Origin: Nitrospirota bacterium
Lineage (GTDB): Bacteria > Nitrospirota > Thermodesulfovibrionia > Thermodesulfovibrionales > JdFR-88
Direction of reading: 5' to 3'
Assembly: GCA_021789215.1 (NCBI GenBank)
Contig: JAJYJS010000019.1
Coordinates: forward strand, 1-32,344
Length of the DNA stretch: 32,344 nt
This document shows positions 15,023 through 22,373 of this stretch, in pieces (position 1 is the first letter of the stretch; the number at the start of each line of letters is the position of its first letter). The position numbers were made by a program, and so were the translations under genes. A model generated the notes under the pieces. That model was given only the letters and a program-made list of their open reading frames with translations. It was not told the DNA's origin and searched no databases.

Positions 15023-15331
15023 ATGATTAAGATCGAGGTGGATGACAAGGACGTAAGGGCCCTGCTGGAAAAAGTAAAGCGGCGGGCGGAGGACCCCGCG
15101 CCCCTGATGAGGCAGATCGCGGGCATCATGGCCGATGAGGTGGAGCAAAACTTCGAGAAGGAGGGCCGTCCCAGGTGGAAGCCCCTTGCAAAATCCACCA
15201 TAAGGCAGAGGAAGCGGAAGGGCCACTGGCCGGGGAAGATGCTCCAGGTGTCTGGCAAGCTGGCCGCCAGCATCACGGAGAAGTCCGGCTCAAACAGCGC
15301 GCAGGTTGCTGGAGGCAAAATTCTTACATAA
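15023..15331 (+). pseudogene. Phage virion morphogenesis protein (Mu gpG-like), 3' truncated
   Basis: The 102-residue frame MIKIEVDDKDVRALLEKV...ADEVEQNFEKEGRPRWKPLA...GHWPGKMLQVSGKLAASIT matches the phage virion morphogenesis family (Mu gpG, tail-completion type). After SGSNSAQV the family normally continues with a segment of YAAIHQFGG type. Here the reading changes to AGGKILT and stops, so the gene is cut near 15310, where transposase sequence begins on the other strand. With the MuF gene it forms a two-gene fragment of a Mu-like prophage; no other phage gene is present. Confidence 0.65.
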
Positions 15332-15785
15332 ATTCCTTAAAAAGGCACCTTCCGAGCTTATACGCCCGTTTTAAGGCGGAGATCGTCCCCTCTATGCCCG
15401 CCCGGAACCGCTGCCCGGCCTTGAACTCTTCCGCGCTTTCCCTCGCGTCTTCTTCGGCGCCTGCCTTTCTTGCAGATCGATACCGTGCCGGCCTTTTCTG
15501 AAAGGCTCTCGATCTGTTCCCGGCTTTCGTAAAAACCCTTGTCCCCGGCCAGCACGGCGGGCTTGCTCCCGAAGACCTTGCCATGCGAGTTTAGGCTCTC
15601 CTGTATCAGGTCCTTGTCCGCCCTTTGCTTGGCCATCGTTTCGTAATGGATGATGAATTTCTCGCCGGTCTCGGCCAGCAAAACCTTATGCCCAAACTCT
15701 ATCGCCTTTCCGGCCTTGCCCCTTTTGATGCTCCGTGTGGTCCTCAAAAAGGCTGAACACTTTCTCGGCCGACGGGACCTGGAAT
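15324..15785 (-). pseudogene. DDE transposase fragment with several frameshifts
   Basis: Three minus-strand frames must be joined to restore the protein: PSAEKVFSLFEDHTE (about 15775-15730), then KRGKAGKAIEFGHKVLLAET through KPAVLAGDKGFYESREQIES, then EFKAGQRFRAGIEGTISALKRAYKLGRC. This order matches the catalytic C-terminal half of DDE transposases, probably of an ISNCY-like family. The N-terminal half and the last 20 to 30 residues are missing. No terminal inverted repeat or target-site duplication could be identified. It is a dead remnant flanked on one side by the cut phage gene. Confidence 0.6.
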
Positions 15786-15805
15786 CAATAATATTTTTAA
15801 AAGGA

Positions 15806-15833
15806 TTGTTGTACACTAGGGAGTGCTTATAAA
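15806..15833 (+). promoter_or_regulatory. Possible promoter of the repeat lipoprotein gene
   Basis: TTGTTG (15806-15811) and TATAAA (15828-15833) are separated by 16 bases in an AT-rich stretch. The start codon lies about 45 bases beyond the expected transcription start. A short hairpin CATCC-A6-GGATG follows in the leader. The match is moderate. Confidence 0.3.
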
Positions 15834-15885
15834 GACATCCAAAAAAGGATGAAAGATATCAAAATGAGAGTCCGGGGAGGTAGTC

Positions 15886-16629
15886 ATGAGGGAAAAACTT
15901 TTCGCAAATAACTGGTCCAGGGCCTGTCTGCTTTTCTTTGTTATGGTTTTACCATTGTCTTTTATTGGCTGCGGAGGAAATAATTCCACTCCGCTCTATG
16001 ATGTCAACGGCAACTGGTACATTTATCAAACGGCTACCAGCGTTGACAATGCGCCGGAAGAGGGGCCGGGGCTTGTCGGCTTTGACATGCCGCAGGGAGG
16101 GGGCAACTTCTCGCTGATAATGCCAACATCCGGAAACTACTTTGTCAACTATGCCAGCCCGACGGGGGGCAGTGAAGACAAATCCGGCAACATTAATTTT
16201 GCCTGGAACGACACGAGCGGCCACACATACAACTTCAGCGGCATCTTAAGCGGGGAAGGGACTGCAATGTCCGGCACATGGACTGGCCCAGACGGGAAAT
16301 CAGGGTTCTGGAACGCAATGTATCAGAATCCATCCAGCAGTTTTACCGGCACATGGAATGCAGTTTACACCGGAAGCGATATTTTGGACTTGCCTGCCCA
16401 GTTTACATTCACGACCTCGGACAATAATGTGATAAGCAGCAACAACCCTTCCATCACCGGCACCGTCGACAGCGCCGGGGGGATTTCGAATATTTCTTTT
16501 TACCTGACTTCAACCAACGGATATGTTTACGTTTTTACGGGTGCGCTAAACAGCGATGGTTCCATATCCGGCACGTGGAAAAACTCCAACAGGGAATCAG
16601 GGACTTGGAGGGCGGCCAGGAGCTCTTAA
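15886..16629 (+). CDS. Lipoprotein with repeated beta-strand GTW motifs, unknown function
   Basis: This 247-residue protein is not assigned to a named family. It has a lipoprotein signal with lipobox SFIGC (cysteine near residue 29). The mature part is rich in Ser, Gly, Asn, Thr and Trp. It contains a recurring pattern: FSGILSGEGTAMSGTWTGPDG, then SFTGTWNAVYTG, then FTGALNSDGSISGTWKNSN and ESGTWRAARSS. This suggests two beta-barrel or beta-sandwich repeats, as in lipocalin-like or surface lipoproteins. The start has GGGGAGGTAG upstream. It stands alone with spacing on both sides, and the 147 bases after it contain nothing recognisable. Confidence 0.75.
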   Translation: MREKLFANNWSRACLLFFVMVLPLSFIGCGGNNSTPLYDVNGNWYIYQTATSVDNAPEEGPGLVGFDMPQGGGNFSLIMPTSGNYFVNYASPTGGSEDKSGNINFAWNDTSGHTYNFSGILSGEGTAMSGTWTGPDGKSGFWNAMYQNPSSSFTGTWNAVYTGSDILDLPAQFTFTTSDNNVISSNNPSITGTVDSAGGISNISFYLTSTNGYVYVFTGALNSDGSISGTWKNSNRESGTWRAARSS

Positions 16630-16776
16630 GCGGGATCAGACCGCCAAGCGGACTGTAGGAATCGTGCATGGCCTTTATCTATTCTTTAGGAATGGGGCTT
16701 GCAAGCACGCTTGAAAAAATAATGTTAAAACATACCACCATGGGCAAAAAAAGCATTATAAAAACTTCCTTTCTGT

Positions 16777-16968
16777 TTACCAGGAAACAAGCCTGTCGCA
16801 GGCGGCGATCTCGTCAATAATGGAATCGTAAGAGAGCGTTTTCCTGGACAGGTCAATTATACTTATCTCGTTTTTCACGGATTGCAGTTCGATTATCCGG
16901 TTTGAAAGTCCGCCCGGCCCATCACTTAAAATATGAAGAATCCTCAAACCCGGTTCCTCCTGGAGCAT
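16777..16968 (-). CDS. Short DsrH/TusB-like sulfur relay protein
   Basis: This 63-residue protein begins MLQEEPGLRILHILSDG and ends CDRLVSW. The C-terminal D-x-x-x-SW pattern and the N-terminal LHIL segment resemble DsrH/TusB proteins, which are normally about 95 residues. The only cysteine is in AACDRL. Its ATG lies one base after the stop of the DsrE-like gene, so the two are translationally coupled. DsrE/DsrH-type proteins carry sulfane sulfur on cysteines; whether this short form still does is uncertain. Confidence 0.55.
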   Translation of the reverse strand: MLQEEPGLRILHILSDGPGGLSNRIIELQSVKNEISIIDLSRKTLSYDSIIDEIAACDRLVSW

Positions 16969-16969
16969 G

Positions 16970-17272
16970 TTAAAGATTAATTACCTTCTGGCAATCGTGC
17001 ATCATAACTGCGTTATTGTACTGGCTCCCGCAGTTTATGTCCGGCGGTATGCCGTCCTGGTTTACATCGTGGTGCTTTGCGCTGTGGCCGCAGAAGCTCA
17101 TGCTGATACCCGGTATCTTGCTGAGAGACGTGAACCCCGGGTTTTCCAGGAGCTTCGTGCCGGCATCCATATTGAAGATGCGGACCTCATGCCCTTTGGC
17201 TGCCGCGGCCCTGGCAAGGCCGATTACATCGTCGAAGTGCCTGTCCGTAGTGACCAGAATTCCAAGCTTCAC
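16970..17272 (-). CDS. DsrE-like sulfur relay protein
   Basis: This protein of about 100 residues (GTG 17272, with GGGAGGTC upstream) begins KLGILVTTDRHFDDVIGLARAAAAKGHEVRIFNMDAG, the standard start of DsrE/TusD-like proteins. Candidate persulfide cysteines are in SFCGHSAKHH, INCGSQ and MHDCQK; the last two form a C-x-n-C pattern in the C-terminal half. It heads a two-gene minus-strand operon with the DsrH-like gene and diverges from another DsrE-like gene at 17506. The sulfur-oxidation genes next door suggest a role in carrying sulfane sulfur in the cytoplasm. Confidence 0.68.
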   Translation of the reverse strand: MKLGILVTTDRHFDDVIGLARAAAAKGHEVRIFNMDAGTKLLENPGFTSLSKIPGISMSFCGHSAKHHDVNQDGIPPDINCGSQYNNAVMMHDCQKVINL

Positions 17273-17372
17273 CTTTTTTTGACCTCCCGGTTCGGAAATT
17301 TTCAGCAATGCAGATTATTTTTAAGAAAAGAAGGCCGAAAGTCAATTTGATAACTCTGGTTTTAGAGAGCCT

Positions 17373-17389
17373 GTTTGCAATTTGCAAAC
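17373..17389. promoter_or_regulatory. Perfect palindrome in the divergent dsrE region, likely operator
   Basis: GTTTGCAA-T-TTGCAAAC is a perfect 8-1-8 palindrome in the middle of the 233-base gap between the two divergent DsrE-like operons. It lies about 30 bases upstream of a good -35 hexamer for the plus-strand gene. A dimeric regulator site is the simplest reading. The same motif was not noticed elsewhere in the window. Confidence 0.45.
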
Positions 17390-17418
17390 ATTTTGCCGCT
17401 TGGGGTGGGAAGCAGCAG

Positions 17419-17448
17419 TTGACAATCTCCCGCAGGGCTTTTTATGAT
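17419..17448 (+). promoter_or_regulatory. Sigma-70 promoter for the plus-strand DsrE-like gene
   Basis: TTGACA (17419-17424) and TATGAT (17443-17448) are separated by 18 bases. The -35 is perfect and the -10 has one mismatch. Transcription would start near 17455, about 50 bases before the ATG. Confidence 0.5.
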
Positions 17449-17505
17449 GAATCCTGCCGGCGCGGGACACTGGCTAATTTTTTTCAAAGAGGAGAGAGAG
17501 GCATC

Positions 17506-17781
17506 ATGTCTGAGGCAAAGAAAATAGCCGTCCTTGTAAGGGAGAGGAAAGAGGAGGCCTTGAGAATGGCCGTCGGGCTTACGCTTGCAGATGACGAGGT
17601 AAGCGTTTTCATAATGGACGAAGGGATTGGGTCAAGCCCCTCCATGGAAGTAAATATAGAGACCTTGAAAGAGATGGGCGGCAGATTGCTGACCAACCAT
17701 CCCGCCAACCCTTTCGAGCAGATGACCACAGAGGAGATAGCGTCCGTCCTGACAGGGTTCGACGTGGTTGTCGCATACTGA
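17506..17781 (+). CDS. Small DsrE-family-like protein without cysteine
   Basis: This 91-residue protein starts at ATG 17506 behind AGAGGAGAGAG. It has the DsrE-type alternating fold pattern: KKIAVLVRERKEEALRMAVGLTLADDEVSVFIMDEG, then IETLKEMGGRLLTNHP, and ends LTGFDVVVAY. No cysteine is present, so it cannot form the persulfide used by DsrE and TusD. It may act as a partner subunit. It diverges from the other DsrE/DsrH pair and is followed by a strong hairpin before the thioredoxin/sox promoter region. Confidence 0.65.
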   Translation: MSEAKKIAVLVRERKEEALRMAVGLTLADDEVSVFIMDEGIGSSPSMEVNIETLKEMGGRLLTNHPANPFEQMTTEEIASVLTGFDVVVAY

Positions 17782-17803
17782 AGAAGCGGTTCCATCCTTT
17801 AAA

Positions 17804-17828
17804 AGAGGGGGGCTGAGGCCCCCGCTCT
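17804..17828 (+). terminator. GC-rich hairpin terminator after the DsrE-like gene
   Basis: AGAG-GGGGGC (17804-17813) pairs with GCCCCC-G-CTCT (17818-17828), with one bulged base and a TGAG loop. It lies 23 bases after the stop codon. The following bases (TATCTTGC) are only weakly T-rich. It separates this gene from the sigma-54 promoter region of the sox operon. Confidence 0.55.
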
Positions 17829-17878
17829 TATCTTGCAGGCATATGCTCCGTTGATTCTGTTTCCGTTTAAATGGATAT

Positions 17879-17894
17879 AGTTCAGAACTGCACA
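17879..17894 (+). promoter_or_regulatory. Upstream activator site 1 of the sox operon (candidate)
   Basis: AGTTC-N6-GCACA. Read on the other strand this is TGTGC-N6-GAACT. It differs by one base from the second site of the tsuA promoter (TGTGC-N6-GAACA). Its centre is about 95 bases upstream of the predicted sigma-54 start. Confidence 0.5.
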
Positions 17895-17910
17895 TATAAA
17901 AAACGAAAAT

Positions 17911-17926
17911 TGTTCGAAAAAGTACA
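17911..17926 (+). promoter_or_regulatory. Upstream activator site 2 of the sox operon (candidate)
   Basis: TGTTC-N6-GTACA. It matches the TGTTC-N6-GAACA dyad seen before tsuA with one change. Its centre lies 32 bases from site 1, almost the same spacing as the 33 bases in the tsuA promoter. Confidence 0.5.
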
Positions 17927-17954
17927 ATCATCCTCTTTTTTTAACCTCTTTTCC

Positions 17955-17970
17955 GGGCATGTCTTTTGCT
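17955..17970 (+). promoter_or_regulatory. Sigma-54 (-24/-12) promoter of the thioredoxin-sox operon
   Basis: GGGCATGTCTTTTGCT fits the sigma-54 consensus TGGCACG-N4-TTGCW with the GG and GC elements exactly 12 bases apart. Only the first base and one C-to-T differ among the defined positions. The predicted transcription start is about 17981. This lies so close to the first gene that its exact start codon is uncertain. Confidence 0.7.
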
Positions 17971-17985
17971 TCACCAGGGGACGTC

Positions 17986-18393
17986 ATGAGAACTATGACC
18001 AAGAGAGTTATTGCAGCTTTCATATTCATGCTGCTCCTGACCGCGCCGGCACACGCGGCAAACCTTAGACTGCTGTTCTTCTACCGCGACAACTGCAAAT
18101 GGTGCGCGCTTATGGAGCAGGTCATCAACGAGCCGTCAATTAAAGAAATCCTTCGAAACAGTGCGGATGTGATAAAAGTTGATGTCTTTGGGAACCGGAA
18201 AATAGCAGGGGAGGGCGTGACCGGGACGGAGCTTGCCGGGAAATACGGGGTCATGGGGACGCCCACCCTGGTATTTCTGGACCCGGGAAAGCGGGAAGTG
18301 ATGAGGGTGCCGGGAGTGCTGACAAAAGAGGATTTCAAGGACCTGCTCTGCCGGCAGGTAAGGGGCATAAACAGGGTCTTTTGCGCCAAATAG
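17986..18393 (+). CDS. Exported thioredoxin-like protein (SoxW-like) leading the sox operon
   Basis: This protein of about 135 residues has a signal peptide (MTKRVIAAFIFMLLLTAPAHA) and a thioredoxin fold. The redox motif is CKWC in FFYRDNCKWCALM, and the cis-proline loop is GVMGTPTLVFLD. Periplasmic thioredoxins of the SoxW type keep the SoxY carrier cysteine reduced or reset it, which suits its place before soxX. Two starts are possible: ATG 17986 (AGGGG upstream, but that lies before the predicted transcription start) and ATG 17995, which leaves a longer leader. Two further cysteines lie near the C-terminus (LLCRQV, VFCAK). Confidence 0.78.
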   Translation: MRTMTKRVIAAFIFMLLLTAPAHAANLRLLFFYRDNCKWCALMEQVINEPSIKEILRNSADVIKVDVFGNRKIAGEGVTGTELAGKYGVMGTPTLVFLDPGKREVMRVPGVLTKEDFKDLLCRQVRGINRVFCAK

Positions 18394-18510
18394 AATAATG
18401 GAGCTGTTTGAAGTTGTTTGATTTGCGGAACGCCGGGGAAATGCAGTCAAGCCAAAAGGGAGGGAGCGCTACCCGCGCCTGATATCATTGCAAAAAGAAA
18501 GGAGGTAACA

Positions 18511-18876
18511 GTGAGGACCAGCAATATTGTCGCATTGGGTTTTGCCCTTATCCTTTTCTCGCTGCCAGGCGCGGTCCTGGCCAAAGGGAACGCGGAGAAC
18601 GGCAAGAAGATAGTCGAGTCCAGGAGCCTTGGGAACTGCGCGGCATGCCATGTCGTCCCGGGGATGGAGTTCCCTGGAGACGTGGGGCCGGACCTGGCCA
18701 AGTCGATGGAGGGCTATACCGAAAGAGACAGGGACACGGTCAGGCAATGGGTCTGGGACGCCAGGCAGTTCAACCCGGACACAATAATGCCGCCCTTTGG
18801 CCCCAACAAGCTCCTTACGAAGGAGCAGGTGGATGATGTGGTGGAGTATCTGTTCAGCATAAAGAAAAAGAACTGA
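18511..18876 (+). CDS. soxX: SoxX, monohaem cytochrome c subunit of SoxAX
   Basis: This 121-residue protein has a signal peptide (residues 1-24, ending AVLA). It has one haem-binding motif C43-A-A-C46-H47 and a likely axial methionine M93 in IMPPFG. SoxX pairs with SoxA in the periplasm and accepts electrons when thiosulfate is joined to the SoxY cysteine. The GTG start at 18511 is preceded by GGAGGTAA. The gene lies 12 bases before soxY. A 117-base gap to the thioredoxin gene holds no recognisable gene. Confidence 0.92.
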   Translation: MRTSNIVALGFALILFSLPGAVLAKGNAENGKKIVESRSLGNCAACHVVPGMEFPGDVGPDLAKSMEGYTERDRDTVRQWVWDARQFNPDTIMPPFGPNKLLTKEQVDDVVEYLFSIKKKN

Positions 18877-18888
18877 GGAGGCAAAACG

Positions 18889-19383
18889 ATGGAGCAAAAG
18901 GGAAAAGATTTGGCCCTCTCCAGGAGGGCTTTCCTGAAGACGGGCGGAGCCGCGTGCGCGATGTTCCTGGTGGCGGGCTCCCTGCCGTCGCTGGTGAAGC
19001 CGGCATTCGGCGCCCCGAAGGAAGAAAGCATCACTGACGTGCTCAGGAGACAATTCGGCGGCAAGCAGGTGAGCCAGTCTCATGTGGACATCAAGGCGCC
19101 GATCATCGCCGAAAACGGGGCCGTTGTCCCGATAACGATCGTCTCGGACCTGCCGATGAGGAGTGATGATTATGTAAAGAGGATAAACGTGTACGCGGAG
19201 GGCAACGCCGAGCCCTTTGTGGCGGGGATAGACCTGACGCCCGCAAACGGGAAGGCCGAGTTCGCGCTCAGGATAAAGATGAGAAAGACGGCAAACGTGC
19301 GCGTGGTGCTGGAGACAAGCAAAGGGAAACTCTACGGAGCGGCCAGATCAGTTAAGGTGACCATCGGCGGCTGTGGCGGCTAA
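18889..19383 (+). CDS. soxY: SoxY, sulfur carrier with C-terminal GGCGG
   Basis: This 164-residue protein has a twin-arginine signal (SRRAFLK near residue 10) and ends GGCGG. The cysteine at residue 162 is the swinging-arm residue that carries the sulfur substrate. SoxY forms a heterodimer with SoxZ and is exported folded through Tat. The body has the Ig-like pattern seen in SoxY (PIIAENGAVVPITIVSDLP). The ATG follows GAGGAGG with short spacing, and soxZ comes 50 bases later. Confidence 0.95.
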   Translation: MEQKGKDLALSRRAFLKTGGAACAMFLVAGSLPSLVKPAFGAPKEESITDVLRRQFGGKQVSQSHVDIKAPIIAENGAVVPITIVSDLPMRSDDYVKRINVYAEGNAEPFVAGIDLTPANGKAEFALRIKMRKTANVRVVLETSKGKLYGAARSVKVTIGGCGG

Positions 19384-19433
19384 GGGCGGTCCGGACCCGG
19401 CAATCAAATCAAAACGCAAGGAGGACTCATAAA

Positions 19434-19763
19434 ATGCCAGCTGTTGGAAGGATAAAAATAAGGATGCCGCACACGATCTCCAGGGGGCAGGTGGTCCCGG
19501 TGGATGTGCTCGTCACGCATCCCATGGAGACGGGGCTCCGGAAGACCAAGGACGGCAAGGTCATCCCTGCCTATTTCATAAACGGCGTTGACATTTTTTA
19601 CGGCGGCGACAGGATAACCCACTGCGACTGGACGATCGCCGTCAGCGCCAATCCGTTCATGACTTTCTACTTGAAGGCGGACAAGGCAGCGCCCCTGAGG
19701 ATCGTCTACAAGGACAACAAGGGCGGCGTTTACCAGGAGACGGTGCAGATAAATCCCAGGTAG
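19434..19763 (+). CDS. soxZ: SoxZ, partner of SoxY
   Basis: This 109-residue protein has no signal peptide, as expected because SoxZ is exported together with Tat-targeted SoxY. The N-terminus (MPAVGRIKIRMPHTISRGQ) and the LVTHPMETG and DWTIAVSANPFMTFYLKAD segments are characteristic. It lacks cysteine, consistent with a scaffold role. It has AGGAGG upstream and lies between soxY and soxA. Confidence 0.95.
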   Translation: MPAVGRIKIRMPHTISRGQVVPVDVLVTHPMETGLRKTKDGKVIPAYFINGVDIFYGGDRITHCDWTIAVSANPFMTFYLKADKAAPLRIVYKDNKGGVYQETVQINPR

Positions 19764-19791
19764 CAATAAAAAGACCAGGAGGTAACGGGAA

Positions 19792-20628
19792 ATGAGCAGG
19801 TTTTCAAGGGCCTTTGTACTGCTTGCGTGCGCAGGGGTGCTCACGGCAGGCGCCTGGAAATACAGTTTCGCCGGGGAGGAAGCCGCCCCGCGGATAAAGG
19901 AATACACGCCTAATATATCGTCTCAGGAGTATGAGAAGAGATACAATGCCGTCTACGGGAAGTCCACGGAAAAAATGGCCGAGGAGGGGAACCCCGCCGA
20001 TTTCATGCTGGATGACGGCAAGGACCTGTTCGGCAAGGCTGAAGGTTCAGCGGGCAAGTCATGCGCCTCCTGCCATGGCGCTAACGGGGAAAAGCTCAAG
20101 GGGGTTGCGGCCACGTTCCCCAAATATGATCCCGCCATCAATGGCATAAACACCGTCGCTCTTCAGATAAACAGGTGCAGACAGGAGCATATGGGCGCAG
20201 CCCCGTTGAAGTACGAAACGTACGATCAGTTAGCCCTTGAGCTTTATGTGAAGTCCCTCTCAAACGGCGTGCCGATAAAGGTGAGCATAGACGGGCCGGC
20301 GAAACCCTTCTATGAGGCCGGGAAGGCCTATTACTACAAGCGGCACGGGCAGTTCAACTTCAGCTGCGCCATTTGCCATGTGAAATACGCCGGACATATG
20401 ATGAGGGCAAACCTGCTGTCCAGCAACAGGCATCATGCGGACCACTGGCCCGCGTACCGGCTGGACTGGGGTGCCGCTGGCTCTTTCCAGAAGCGGTTCA
20501 GGGGGTGCAACAAGAACGTGAGGCAGGAGGTGCTCCCGTTTCAATGCGAGACATATCGCGATCTAGAGCTGTATCTAACATACCAGGCGAACGGGCTGCC
20601 CATACAGGTCCCCGGCTTCAAGATGTAG
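19792..20628 (+). CDS. soxA: SoxA, dihaem cytochrome c of SoxAX
   Basis: This 278-residue exported protein has two haem motifs, C91-ASC-H95 and C192-AIC-H196. It is thus a dihaem SoxA rather than the one-haem type. The conserved cysteine that ligates the active-site haem as a persulfide is probably C239 in RFRGCNKNVR. The C-terminus CETYRDLELYLTYQANGLP is typical. With SoxX it couples thiosulfate oxidatively to the SoxY cysteine. AGGAGG precedes the ATG. Confidence 0.94.
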   Translation: MSRFSRAFVLLACAGVLTAGAWKYSFAGEEAAPRIKEYTPNISSQEYEKRYNAVYGKSTEKMAEEGNPADFMLDDGKDLFGKAEGSAGKSCASCHGANGEKLKGVAATFPKYDPAINGINTVALQINRCRQEHMGAAPLKYETYDQLALELYVKSLSNGVPIKVSIDGPAKPFYEAGKAYYYKRHGQFNFSCAICHVKYAGHMMRANLLSSNRHHADHWPAYRLDWGAAGSFQKRFRGCNKNVRQEVLPFQCETYRDLELYLTYQANGLPIQVPGFKM

Positions 20629-20655
20629 CGCCGGTATGAGAGCCAGGAGGAATGG

Positions 20656-22317
20656 ATGAGTATAACCAGAAGGAAATTCATACAGATGCTGGGGCTTGCG
20701 GCAGGCACTGCCGGTTTGTCTCCGGCGGCGCTGGCAAAAAGCCTTAAGCCGGTCAATCTTTTCAGGTTCCAGTCGAAGGGCAACATAACGCTGGTGCACA
20801 CTACAGACACCCACGCGCAGCTTGTCCCCATATTCTACAGGGAGCCCGACACAAACATCGGGGTAGGCGAAGACAGAGGTAAGCCCCCGCACCTGACGGG
20901 AAAGGAATTTCTCAGGCATTACGGGTACAGGCCCGACACACTGGAGGCGTACGCCTTTACCTGCGATGACTATGCCAGGCTTGCCAAGGAATACGGGAAG
21001 ATGGGCGGCTTCGCCTATATCGCGCCCCTGATAAAAAGGATCAGGGCCGAGAGGCCGGGGAGAGTGCTCCACATAGACGGCGGCGATACCATTCAGGGCT
21101 CGGCCACAAGCATGTGGACCAGGGGCGAGGATATGGTAACGGCCATGAACAAGCTTGGCTGCGACGTGATGACAGGCCACTGGGAGTTCACTTACGGGCA
21201 GGACCGCGTCCAGGAGCTCATCAAAAAGATGAACTTCCCGTTCGTGGCCCAGAACGTGAACGACTCCACCTGGGGAGACCCGATATTCAAGCCTTACGTA
21301 ATAAAACAGGTGAACGGGCTGGCGGTCGCGGTAATAGGCCAGGCCTTCCCCTACACCCCCATAGCGAACCCGAGGCGCTTCATCCCCGACTGGTCCTTTG
21401 GCATCAAGGACGACAACATGCAGAAGGTGGTTGACGAGGTGAGGGCCAGGAAGGTTGACCTCGTTGTGGTCATCTCCCACAACGGGATGGACGTGGACAA
21501 GAAAATGGCTGAACGGGTGAAGGGCATAGACGTGATAATGGGGGGCCATACCCATGACGGCGTGCCTGAGCCGGTGGTCGTGGGCAAGACCCTCGTCATA
21601 AACTCCGGGTGTTACGGCAAGTTCGTTTCAAGGCTGGACCTGGACGTGCAAAACAGGAAGATAGGGAGCTATTCCTACAGGCTGATACCGGTCATGTGCG
21701 GCATGATCGAGCCGGACCCCGAGATGGCCGGCCTGGTGGACGAACTCCGGGCCCCCTATAAGGACAAACTTGATGAGGTGCTGGGGCATACCGAGACCAT
21801 CCTCTACAGGAGGGGGAACCTGGACGGCACCTTCGACGACCTGATCTGCGACGCCCTTATAGACCACTATGATGCGGAGTTCGCCCTTTCCCCCGGGTTC
21901 AGGTGGGGCAGGACGGTCCTCCCCGGCCCTATAACGGCTGATGACGTATTCTCACAGACGGCTATCACCTATCCCAATACGTACAAGACGAGCATGAAGG
22001 GGAGCATGATAAAGGCGGTCCTCGAGGACATCGCGGACAACCTTTTCAATCCGGACCCCTACATGCAGCAGGGCGGTGACATGGTGAGGACGCGCGGGCT
22101 GGACTTCACCATCAAGGTGGGGGCGTCGATAGGCAACAGGATTCAGGGCCTTCAGGTCCGCGGCAGGCCCGTCCATCCTGACAAGGAGTACACGATGTCC
22201 GGATGGGCCTCAATGGCGGAGCAGCCCGGCCCGCCGGTCTATGACATAGTAATGGACTACATCAGGAAGAAAAAGACAGTGAATGTGCATAACGACAAAC
22301 CCAGGCTGGTAATCTAG
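20656..22317 (+). CDS. soxB: SoxB, dimanganese thiosulfohydrolase
   Basis: This 553-residue protein of the 5'-nucleotidase/metallophosphatase superfamily releases sulfate from the SoxY-bound thiosulfonate. A twin-arginine signal (TRRKFIQ) opens it. Metal-site motifs appear in order: HTTDTHAQ, GGDTIQGSA, GHWEFTYG, SHNGMDVD and GGHTHDGV. The C-terminal half resembles a nucleotidase domain (PGPITADDVFSQTAITYP). The ATG at 20656 is preferred to an out-of-frame ATG four bases earlier. No soxCD follows, so sulfane sulfur must leave by another route. Confidence 0.96.
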   Translation: MSITRRKFIQMLGLAAGTAGLSPAALAKSLKPVNLFRFQSKGNITLVHTTDTHAQLVPIFYREPDTNIGVGEDRGKPPHLTGKEFLRHYGYRPDTLEAYAFTCDDYARLAKEYGKMGGFAYIAPLIKRIRAERPGRVLHIDGGDTIQGSATSMWTRGEDMVTAMNKLGCDVMTGHWEFTYGQDRVQELIKKMNFPFVAQNVNDSTWGDPIFKPYVIKQVNGLAVAVIGQAFPYTPIANPRRFIPDWSFGIKDDNMQKVVDEVRARKVDLVVVISHNGMDVDKKMAERVKGIDVIMGGHTHDGVPEPVVVGKTLVINSGCYGKFVSRLDLDVQNRKIGSYSYRLIPVMCGMIEPDPEMAGLVDELRAPYKDKLDEVLGHTETILYRRGNLDGTFDDLICDALIDHYDAEFALSPGFRWGRTVLPGPITADDVFSQTAITYPNTYKTSMKGSMIKAVLEDIADNLFNPDPYMQQGGDMVRTRGLDFTIKVGASIGNRIQGLQVRGRPVHPDKEYTMSGWASMAEQPGPPVYDIVMDYIRKKKTVNVHNDKPRLVI

Positions 22318-22333
22318 CCGGTGTGAAGCCTCA

Positions 22334-22359
22334 AAGGCGTCCTTAAAAAAGGGCGCCTT
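22334..22359 (+). promoter_or_regulatory. Hairpin between soxB and the binding-protein gene
   Basis: AAGGCGTCC (22334-22342) pairs with GGGCGCCTT (22351-22359) through nine base pairs, one of them a wobble, around an A-rich loop. It ends 14 bases before the next start codon, and no T-run follows. It looks more like an mRNA-processing or translation-modulating hairpin than a strong terminator. Confidence 0.4.
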
Positions 22360-22373
22360 CGAGGGCTGGTTGA

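Noticed and set aside
15324-15785. Intact insertion sequence
   Set aside because: Only the C-terminal half of a transposase in three frames is present, with no terminal repeats or target duplication seen.
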